Of a DNA stretch of 64,000 bases, positions 55,345 to 64,000 are shown piece after piece. This DNA comes from Branchiostoma floridae (lineage: Eukaryota; Chordata; Leptocardii; Amphioxiformes; Branchiostomatidae). Under the pieces are notes generated by a model that worked only from the letters and a program-made list of their open reading frames with translations, ran no database searches and had not been told where the DNA came from. The number at the start of each line of letters is the position of its first letter. Position 1 is the first letter of the stretch. Position numbers and translations under genes: made by a program. The DNA is taken from positions 4,274,998 to 4,338,997 of the forward strand of contig NC_049992.1 in NCBI RefSeq assembly GCF_000003815.2, given 5' to 3'.

Positions 55345-57889
55345 GTAGCAATAGAATGATGAGACAGTTGTAGTTTTGTGAAGGAAGAGCTATTTTATCA
55401 CTAAAGCTATCATTGCACCAGTTTACATTTACTGTCTCTTGTTGGTTTTATCCTGTATCTGCCTAGTTCTGTAGTTCATATAGATTTTATAGATAGATAA
55501 CATCTTTTCATTCTATGGTAAGTAGCATGGGTTTGTTAAGCATACAAATAAAAAATGCAGTCAAATAGTTTTCTTTAATCACTATAAATAGCCAAAAAAA
55601 ACTTTCGATGTGCATGTAACAGCCTAGTATCCATAGAAATACAGTGTATGCCGTTAACAGTGGTGATGTACTTCTTGATGGCCAGTGTCATAGCGATCTT
55701 GCCCTCCCTAGGGGCGAAATCGCTAGTGTTTTCGCCCCCCTCTAGAATTGTGTATGTACATTTGTACTTACTTTGGTCGGACTCCCGCTCATTGATGTAA
55801 ATAGGGGACTATGGCCAAGTTAGCAGTAAAAGCCTAGTAGGAGTTAATTGGCATAGGAGTATACTGACCGGCCGTGATAGCTGGATAGACTTAAAAAAAC
55901 TTAACGAAATTTCGTGGCAACTTATTTTGTCCCTATTTGGCCAAATCTCTTTTGTCATCCAGCTGACAGTCCAGTCTGCTTGGAGACTACACAAGTTCTG
56001 CATGCATCCAGCTTGGAAACTTTGTTTACGACCTAATCAAGTACTTTTTGCTCTCGACTGGCCAGCTAATAACAGTAGACTTGTAAATATCGGACATGCG
56101 TTTTTTTTCTGTAGTTTTTTTTTTCGAAATTAAGAACATGCTATAATACATGCGATTAAGGTATAGATAAACAGAATGCTTTCTTCCTTGCTTACTAATA
56201 TGACATTCACAAATATTTTCTGTAAAACATCAAGCTGAAACAAAACGAATTCATTTGTCACACTCCTTAACTCGAAGCCGAAATATTGAAAAAAACTATT
56301 TTACAATAGTTTCTTTACTGTTTTTACTATTCAAAATGTTAGGATGTTAAAAATTAGTTTCTTACTACTGAATTAGTTCAACCGACTAATAAAAGAAGTC
56401 AAATTCAACATTCCAAGAAATAACAGCATCTTACACCACGTAGGCTGCATACATTATTTGGTAATTTCCATAATCATATGCAAATTATGCAGGTCAGGAG
56501 TTACTTTGGATAGTTAATGAATAAATTTTAGAACTCTGCTGTGATTCCAAAACACATGACATATACATCTGGTAACCAGTGAGAAAGAGAGTTCTCTAGA
56601 TATATATCAATTACGCAAATGAAGACCTCATTTGCATGGTTTAGGAGAAAATATCATAATTACATAGTTGTTAATGATGATTGGGACATTCAATTCTTGC
56701 AGCATTTGGAATGAATGTAAGATTATAAGATAAAGTTCTGCATATGAAAGCTCATTTACATCTTTTATCAGGAAATAACATCTATTATCATAATACCGGT
56801 ACGTTTACGACGATTTCTCTAGCCATACTGATTTGACAAATTGTCAACGCATCATTTTCTCCAGTTACATGTTGCTGTTATAGGTTACCCTTGCCACTTC
56901 TTCTGTGTAACTTTTCTGCCACTCTTGTCCTGCTAAAAGCGTAATATTGTAATTGTAACACGCCGCGGAATTACACGGCGAACGGGCGCGTGGTTGGGAG
57001 GGGGTACAAAATACCGGTAGGAAGAAACACGGCACAATTAACTGCCGCTATGTACATTTATACATCCTCTGATGTTCCTTCCTTTTCTGTCAGTAAATGC
57101 ATAAAACATAAACCTGCATGAGCATACAAAATGTCATGAGAAAACGGACGTATACTGTCAAGAATTTTCATTTAACTTCTGTCCGTCGCAACCGCTATGA
57201 CGTAACACTTCACTGCTAGCGTAGATATAAAAATGGCGGGAAAATGGCTGCGTACGTTCAATTTTGCCCATTCAGTCGTAGATCCGGGCTATTATGCAAC
57301 GGTTCTTCACACTTTTACATGAGTTGTAGGTCACCAACAGAAATTCAAGATTGTTGTTGAATCATGTTCGTCTTGTGCCGTGAGCATGTGTAATTATGAT
57401 CTATATAAATTTGGCAATGAATGTGACAGTGTGTTCGTCCCACGACGAGCTGTCTACCCCGAAATTTAAAAAAAAGTATACTGAAAACTTTTGGCCTTGT
57501 TGTCTTCGAATGCATTGTTATCGATGCTTTGTAAATGGTGTATTGGACACCTAGATGTCTGAAGTGTGCACAGCTCAGAAATAACTATTGTTGCATGTGT
57601 AGATCTCTTTAAGTTCCAGTATTTTTAATCTACCGGTATAAGTCTTACTACCGGTATTATGCCAATGCATGTTAACCCTTTTGCTAAGACGAGACTTTCT
57701 TACTCTGAACAACTAGTGTTATTTGGGTACAGAAAATGATCAACAGTATAAATGTATGCAAATGAGATTCTTTGAGGCTCTATTATCTAGTTCTAGTTGT
57801 ATAATCGATGAGAGACGTGTATGATATGTTACTCGAAGAGGTTAACATCATCAGGTGAAGGTATGAGGTCGCGGAACTCTAGTTGGTTG

Positions 57890-60800
57890 TTAAACTGATT
57901 TCTCACAAACGTAGGCACAAGGAACGCGGCATTTGAAGTCGTCCCATTCTCCTAGATCCAGCTTTTTAGTAAAAATCCACAGATGTCTGTAGTCCTGTCA
58001 AAAATGACACAGAACATATTCTACATTCAGATGACACAAGATATATATATAGAGAGAGATTTAGGCATATTTGTTGGTTGTGATGTTTTTACAACGCGGT
58101 CCCAAATGTAAAGGAGCGTAATACATACATATATAGCAGTTTTTAAATACATGTAAACAAATACATTTGGGAAAAACTCGCAACAATCACTGTATATATA
58201 TGTAATTACTTTAGGTTTGTGACCGCATCTGTAAGCAGCGACACCTATATCTGCAGTGCAATGTGAAGCAATCAGATTTGCCTTGAGGAAGGTGACAGAC
58301 CGATCACCGAAATTACAGTGAAAATAAAGTTGTAATTATCTCTTTCAGTTCCTTTTTAGTTCATCCTCGGAGAGGTGACACCATCGTCTTTATACCGTGA
58401 CATACCAACCTGTCGAAACTATTGCTTTGTTAGTTCTGCCAGTTCATTCTAGTGACACTGTAGAAGAGTGATGGATGTCAGTCGAAACGTCCTTTATCTT
58501 ATTCAAAAAGAACTAAGGAATACACACCTTTGAATATACGATGGCACAATTCATGTCCTTCCTTTTACCCGGCTCTCCCGGCGCCCAGTTACTGTAGTCA
58601 AATTTTGACCCATCCGTCCACTTCCATCCACTAGCTCCCTTTTGAAGACCCATCCAGATGATGGGTTTAACATTTCTTTTACCATAAGGATCTGCAATTG
58701 AAAGAGAACCAGTCTGTTACAGTAGAATCCTGTTAATGATCGTTAATGGCATGGCCAATTTGTCAGAGGATTTAGAAAACCACGTAAGGCCCACAGAAAG
58801 ATTGAAGACGCATTTCACATACAGTTGGCAGGTGCGAAGCTGAACGGCAATGATGGCTGCGAGCTGTCCAAGTCCTATTTACCCCTACTCCGCGAGGAGG
58901 CAGGGTGAGGGGCAGAAGATCGACGCAAGTCTCGAGATAGGCTCGCACTCTCGCAAGACTAGGACACTTCGTGAGCAAGATGGACAGATAGCCATCGGAG
59001 GTACGTGTGTTTACCTTTGAAAAGTAGTCACTGTTTGATGAAAATTCTATTAAGTGTGTACAAACGTGACTAATGAATCTCATCAACGAGGATTTATGCA
59101 GTTTTTAGGCTAAGTCAATTAACCCCAGGAGACCAAATGAGTAGCACTGGCCCCAAACAGGCAACTTTGTCAAGTTGACTGTTCTGTTTCCTTGCATAGA
59201 CCAATAACCTCTGTGTTGCCGACGTCCGGCTGAGCCACTTATAGACAGCTTAGTAACGTTTCAAGAAATAGTAACCATATTTAACGCAAGCATTTAATCA
59301 ATACAAACCAAAGCAAAAAGACGCCATTTTATAATATGAGTACTAGACTAGTAGTCAATCAAGGACACAACACCAATATAATGTGACTTGAAATCACAGA
59401 TAAAAAGAAATAAGAACGGTAATTGATTTGCATGCAATTAGTAATGAGATTAAGAGAGACGTGATCAGCATTGATAAGAATTTCTGTGTGATTAGTACAC
59501 CACAGAGATACATTTACGTGTAAAGGCCTGTAAATGTTACCCACATCCCGAGATGAGGTTTTTGACGAAGTTGTTCTCGCCCTGACCGTTGATGGAGGTA
59601 AGCATGGCGCCATGTTGTCTGCATCGCGATCTCGCTGTAGACCAACTGACTGTAGTTGTCATCAGTTTGTAGCAGTGGTTGTTATATTTTCTCCAATCAC
59701 CAGGACACTTCAGGACTGTAGTAAAATGTAGAATTTTACAGTTAAATTTGGAATTTCACAATAGTAAATTTCGAATTTCACAGTATTAAAATTTCGAATT
59801 TCACAGTATTAAAATTTCGAATTTCACAGTATCAAAATTTCGAATTTCACAGCAGTAAAATTTCGAATTTCACAGTAGTAAAACTTGGAATTTTACAGTA
59901 GTAAACGGAAAGGGAAATTTGAGAAACAAATAATAACATAAAAAAAAGGTTTATACTACATAGAGGAAAATAAAGTGCTCGAGAGGAACGACCACAAGAA
60001 ATGACCAAAAAAAAATAATAATAATAGCTCACCTCGCTGGCAGTCCTGCCCGGTCCATCCAAGTGAGCAGGTACATTTGTAGCCACCATCTTTGTTCACA
60101 CAGCGTCCATGTCGGCATGGGTTCCTCTTACACTCATTGATGTCTGTGTTATAAATGAATATTGTATGATTGACCACTCATGCCGAGAAGTAGCTCAATT
60201 TTAGATTATACATATATAGATGCTGAACGTATAAGAATAAAGCAGTCTAGAAAAAAATAATTCACCTTGCTGACAGTTCTGTCCAGTCCATCCAGGTGAG
60301 CATGTGCACTTGTAGCCGCCATCTTTGTTCACACAGCGTCCATGTTGGCATGGGCTCAAGGCACACTCGTCAATGTCTATATTATGAATGATATATTGTA
60401 TGATTTAGGCGAGTGCAAGTTACATTGCAGATGCTGAATGTGAAAGGATAAAACAGTCTATAAAAATAACTCACCTTGGTTACAGTTCTGTCCAGTCCAT
60501 CCAGGCGAGCAGGTGCATTTGTAGCCGCCATTTTTGTTCACACAGCGTCCATGTTGGCATGGGCTCAAGGCACACTCGTCAATGTCTATATTATTAATGA
60601 TATATTGTATGATTTAGGCGAGTACAAGTTACATTGCAGATGCTGAATGTGAAAGGATAAAACAGTCTATAAAAATAACTCACCTTGGTTACAGTTCTGT
60701 CCAGTCCATCCAGGCGAGCAGGTGCATTTGTAGCCGCCATTTTTGTTCACACAGCGTCCATGTTGGCATGGGCTCAAGGCACACTCGTCAATGTCTATAT

Positions 60801-61223
60801 TATGAATGATATATTGTATGATTTAGGCGAGTACAAGTTACATTGCAGATGCTGAATGTGAAAGGATAAAACAGTCTATAAAAATAACTCACCTTGGTTA
60901 CAGTTCTGTCCAGTCCATCCAGGCGAGCAGGTGCATTTGTAGCCGCCATTTTGGTTCACACAGCCTCCATGTTGGCATGGACTCCTGGCACACTCGTCGA
61001 TGTCTGTGGAATAAATGGTATTGTATAATTTAGGGGAGTAGTGGATCAATGCTGGATTGTAGATACTAAATGTTTAAGAATAAATCAGTCAAGAAAAATA
61101 ACTCACCTTGCTGACAGTTCTGTCCAGTCCATCCAGGTGAGCAGGCACATCTGTAGCCGCCATCTTTGTTCTTGCAGGTTCCATGTTTGCATGTTTTCTT
61201 GGCACACTCGAGCTCCTTCATGT
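57890..61223 (-). CDS. EGF-repeat C-type lectin, 3' part: six EGF domains, then a three-exon CTLD
   Basis: Minus-strand exons, all phase 1 until the last: EGFs at 61223-61107 ([12 protein letters not shown], lacks the calcium motif), 61003-60893, 60794-60684, 60585-60475, 60376-60266 and 60143-60033; CTLD at 59715-59545, 58691-58528 and 57994-57890 with TAA. Five EGFs start DIDEC/DINEC and carry CVNKxGGYKCTC, the calcium-binding and Asn-hydroxylation signatures. The CTLD begins [15 protein letters not shown], has [30 protein letters not shown] in place of EPN/QPD, and [18 protein letters not shown]. Without full EPN and WND motifs, calcium-dependent sugar binding is doubtful. It is an extracellular protein of adhesion or matrix type; function not known. 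The CTLD is split into three exons, unlike the single-exon CTLDs of the cluster. It probably continues into 62456-63985. Confidence 0.85.
58280..58520. repeat. repeat fragment in EGF-lectin intron
   Basis: Contains TGAGGAAGGTGACAGACCGA and, further on, GATGTCAGTCGAAACGTCC, a GAAGG...CGAAACGT phrase found in many invertebrate interspersed repeats. It ends a few bases from the CTLD exon at 58528. The class is not determined. Confidence 0.35.
59700..59905. repeat. tandem repeat TTTCGAATTTCACAGTA
   Basis: A 21-27 bp unit (AAATTTCGAATTTCACAGTA with AT or AG variants) repeats about seven times immediately upstream (in transcript order) of the CTLD exon at 59715, and includes its acceptor region: each unit ends in ACAGT, resembling the real TACAG acceptor. 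Confidence 0.75.
60266..61003 (-). repeat. four EGF exons in an exact 209-bp tandem repeat
   Basis: Exon ends at 60266, 60475, 60684 and 60893 are exactly 209 bp apart: 111 bp of exon and 98 bp of intron. The introns (ATTTAGGCGAGTACAAGTTA, CATTGCAGATGCTGAATG) are nearly identical, and the three exons at the right differ little. Symmetric phase-1 exons let copies be added or lost without a frame change. Confidence 0.93.
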
Positions 61224-61385
61224 CTGTAAGAAGTGAAGTATAAGTGAATATAAATAACAAAATACAAATAAACATAAGCCACCAAATGACACAGAAATAA
61301 AACAGAGCATCACAAACAGAAACTTCATGAGGTTAAAATACATGGTATGTTAAAACAAATGAATAATCTCGAACCAACATTCGCC

Positions 61386-61575
61386 AAAAAGTTACTCAGA
61401 CAAGCAACTGAATATGGTTTTGGAAACGGTCAGACGTTCCAACTATTACATTGTATCCAGTAGTTTTCGTCAGTGCTACTGGATAGTAGTTAAAACGTCG
61501 ATCTAACTGTTTCCAAAACCATATCCAGTTGCTTGAGTAACTACTTTTTGGAGTATCTTATTACCTGGATGTCGA
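61386..61575. repeat. foldback repeat
   Basis: Arms at about 61386-61438 and 61493-61549 (CAACTGAATATGGTTTTGGA against TCCAAAACCATATCCAGTTG) enclose a second hairpin (TATCCAGTAG...CTACTGGATA). The right arm and the TTACCTGGATGTC after it recur at 11036-11130. Confidence 0.65.
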
Positions 61576-61643
61576 ATCTACATCGTCAAACCAACATGAC
61601 TTCTCTCCCGTTCTCAGATTCATACAAGATGTTGAAGGGAGCT

Positions 61644-62204
61644 NNNNNNNNNNNNNNNNNNNNNNNNNNNNNNNNNNNNNNNNNNNNNNNNNNNNNNNNN
61701 NNNNNNNNNNNNNNNNNNNNNNNNNNNNNNNNNNNNNNNNNNNNNNNNNNNNNNNNNNNNNNNNNNNNNNNNNNNNNNNNNNNNNNNNNNNNNNNNNNNN
61801 NNNNNNNNNNNNNNNNNNNNNNNNNNNNNNNNNNNNNNNNNNNNNNNNNNNNNNNNNNNNNNNNNNNNNNNNNNNNNNNNNNNNNNNNNNNNNNNNNNNN
61901 NNNNNNNNNNNNNNNNNNNNNNNNNNNNNNNNNNNNNNNNNNNNNNNNNNNNNNNNNNNNNNNNNNNNNNNNNNNNNNNNNNNNNNNNNNNNNNNNNNNN
62001 NNNNNNNNNNNNNNNNNNNNNNNNNNNNNNNNNNNNNNNNNNNNNNNNNNNNNNNNNNNNNNNNNNNNNNNNNNNNNNNNNNNNNNNNNNNNNNNNNNNN
62101 NNNNNNNNNNNNNNNNNNNNNNNNNNNNNNNNNNNNNNNNNNNNNNNNNNNNNNNNNNNNNNNNNNNNNNNNNNNNNNNNNNNNNNNNNNNNNNNNNNNN
62201 NNNN
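61644..62204. other. assembly gap, 561 N
   Basis: Lies between the CTLD exon at 62456-62626 and the next EGF exon; large enough to hide the second and third exons of that CTLD. Confidence 1.
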
Positions 62205-62455
62205 CTAGTCTCTTGTTCCTTTATGCTGCATGGCAGTAATGTTAAAACTTGGGGTGAAAACTGAATGTCTTAAGGAGGTATGAAGTCTCCGAAGTCTTGT
62301 AGTATGTTATAATGGGATTTTTGTTATATTTTTTTCTAAATCAGAAAACCGATAAATCAAATGTACATGGATGTGTGTTAAAAGCAAATGTCTAAGAATG
62401 ATAAAAAAAGAGCTATAATTGTGATTGAAAAGAATCTGTTCTGTTCAAAACCTAC

Positions 62456-63985
62456 CATTCGAGATGACACCTTTGATGAAGTTGTTCTCAGCGCTGCTTG
62501 TGATAGTGGCCAGGATGGCACCTTGTGTCTTACACATAGAATCTGCTAAATACCAGCTCGCTTTGTCTCTCATCAACTTGTAGCAGTGGTTGTTGTGTTC
62601 CCTCCATCCACTTTGGCATTGTTTGGCTGTAAGAAACAGTACGTTTGATGAGCTAACTGTGACACAAAATGTGCAAGAAGCTTTAATTGCAAGTCGAGTT
62701 TGTTTTGTCCCAGTTGAGAATACATCTTGCAAAAGTGTAACTGTGTTTTTGTAGTCATTCCATTTACTTTGCAATCGTTGGCTGTAGAATAGCTATTTCA
62801 CCATGCTAATTGCTGTAAGATAACACCAAATTTACCACACATTTTTGGCCGACTCCGTCAGTGGTATTCACGATATGGACCCGTCTACTATAGCTTCCGG
62901 AATGTAACGTCGGAGACACGTGACTGCAACACAGGGCCGTAACTGCCAGATAACCTGTGTCGCCCCCCGTCTCTGTTCAGCGTTGAACGGTGGACGCGGA
63001 TGTACACAGCCTCCTTCATGAATCCAGGCTCTGAACTTTACTTATTCAAGCGAAACAGAGTGTTCCGGCGACTCTGTATGCATATGCTGAGAAACCTATG
63101 AGTTCACAGTACTTGGTCGTTGATGTTCAAGGAATCTCATTTTTAATGACACATCCGCGCCGTCTTCCATCGCTGAACAGAGACGGGAGGCGACACAGAT
63201 TATCTGGCATTTACGACCCTCTGCTGCAGTCACGTTTCGGAAGCTACAGCTTGTAGACTGGTCCATTCCATAAACAAGACTGACGGAGTCGGTCGAAAAT
63301 TTGAGGTAAGTCCCAATCGGTTTTAGTGTTGGTTAGATAAAGTTCAGTTTATCCATTTACGAATAGAGACGAACTTTCATGCTAAAAATCAACTCACCTT
63401 GCTGACAGTTCTGTCCAGTCCATCCAGGCTCGCAGGCACATTTGTAGCCGCCATCTTGGTTCACACATTGTCCATGTTGGCATGGGTTCCAGATGGTACA
63501 CTCATTTATGTCTGTGTAGTGGAAAGGAAGAAAAGGAATGCTGTAGATATTTAGAATGATTGGCGTTGTTTTGTACATTTTACTAGAATATATTTTAAAC
63601 CCTTAAACTGCCAAAACCGAATATATCCGGCACACATATACATGCCTTTGTGCCATGCCCAGTTATAACCGGGATAGCGTATTCCCCCAAAGTAGCAGCT
63701 TTTTGCACGTGTAGCGCACGAACCCCAGAAGTTAGGGACTTCTGTCTTGTTCGGGTGTCTCTTTTCGAAATTTCTGGGGTCAGCGGCCAACCCTGGCAAT
63801 AATAGCATTTTATAGGGCTGAAACTCTGGCAGTTTAAGGGTTAAGTATTTGAACCACATTGACAAAGAACTCACCTTGCTGACAGTTTTGTCCAATCCAT
63901 CCAGGCTCGCAGGTACATTTGTAGCCTCCATCTTGGTGACGCATCGTCCATGTTGACATGGGTTTCCCGGTACACTCATTTATGT
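62456..63985 (-). CDS. EGF-repeat C-type lectin, 5' part: two EGF domains and first CTLD exon
   Basis: Minus-strand exons, phase 1: EGF 63985-63875, EGF 63511-63398 ([36 protein letters not shown]) and CTLD exon 62626-62456 ([20 protein letters not shown], then ADSMCKTQGAILATITSSAE and NNFIKGVISN). The CTLD exon is 171 bp, exactly the length of its counterpart at 59545-59715, with the same phases. Its partner exons are not seen before the gap at 61644-62204. In the EGF at 63875 the flanks are in frame ([18 protein letters not shown]) but the middle reads KPMSTWTMRH and loses two cysteines: two small indels cancel each other. Shifted by one base the middle reads NPCQHGRCV. More 5' exons must lie beyond the window. 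Joining to 57890-61223 as one gene is likely but not proven. Confidence 0.78.
62627..63397. other. intron with a large inverted pair
   Basis: CCGACTCCGTCAG near 62850 is mirrored by CTGACGGAGTCGG near 63280. The inner blocks ACAGGGCCGTAACTGCCAGATAACCTGTGTCG (here 62932-62963) and its altered complement near 63185-63222 also pair, as do CTCTGTTCAGCG and CGCTGAACAGAG. So about 62845-63295 is a foldback element. No exon. Confidence 0.55.
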
Positions 63986-64000
63986 CTGTGTAGTAGAAAA

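Larger units (their letters stand above)
53320..57889. other. 4.6 kb without supported genes
   Basis: Contains tandem repeats at 54085-54275, a palindrome TTCAGCACTGG...CCAGTGCTGAA at 54342-54367, a hAT-like element at 54993-55344, and AT-rich sequence with ATGCAAAT/CATTTGCAT blocks near 56470-56760. Near 57180-57260 a short GC-richer stretch with AAAATGGCGGGAAAATGGC could be a promoter, but no exon follows on either strand. Confidence 0.5.

Overview
This is eukaryotic, intron-rich genomic DNA from an animal. The conserved house-keeping genes, the expanded C-type lectin and EGF families, the density of small inverted-repeat DNA elements and the frequent ACATGTACATGT motifs point to a cephalochordate (amphioxus, Branchiostoma) draft assembly. 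That assignment is inference: no mitochondrial or rRNA marker is present. Assembly gaps lie at 5662-6171, 9637-9736, 16993-17092, 22228-22327, 25393-25492, 35483-35582, 36207-36306, 53220-53319 and 61644-62204, with a single N at 23868.

Layout. (1) 1-9736: last exon of an eIF4G gene (+), the last two coding exons of an ACK1/TNK2-like kinase (-), two copies of a pogo-like element, and a six-finger C2H2 zinc-finger gene cut off by a gap (+). (2) 9822-20707: the N-terminal 431 residues of PSMD2 (proteasome Rpn1) on the minus strand in ten exons. Its introns carry two striking tandem arrays of partial exon copies. (3) 21016-23089: DNAJC11 N-terminus (+), head to head with PSMD2 across a 308-bp shared promoter. 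PSMD2, DNAJC11, TNK2 and the zinc-finger gene are all partial, so this half looks like a mosaic of contigs. (4) 25.4-53.2 kb: a C-type lectin cluster with two gene architectures. One is secreted (signal peptide, short Cys-rich segment, coiled-coil neck, CTLD). The other is membrane anchored (type II TM segment, coiled coil, furin-like RSKR site, short Gly-X-Y collagen, CTLD). The 25.5-37.2 kb half is largely an inverted copy of the 36.3-43.9 kb half, with gaps near the centre. (5) 53.3-57.9 kb: no genes, several repeats. (6) 57.9-64.0 kb: minus-strand EGF and CTLD exons of one or two secreted or extracellular proteins, including four EGF exons in an exact 209-bp tandem repeat.

How the genes relate. 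The left part holds translation, proteasome and mitochondrial-chaperone genes. EIF4G1 and PSMD2 are also neighbours in human, which suggests old microsynteny. The lectin cluster shows divergence of the sugar-binding motif (EPN, QPD, EPD, RPD) on a shared CTLD frame, with one clear sign of sequence exchange between the secreted and membrane-collagen classes. The most interesting candidate system is the membrane-anchored, probably furin-releasable collagen-lectin family.
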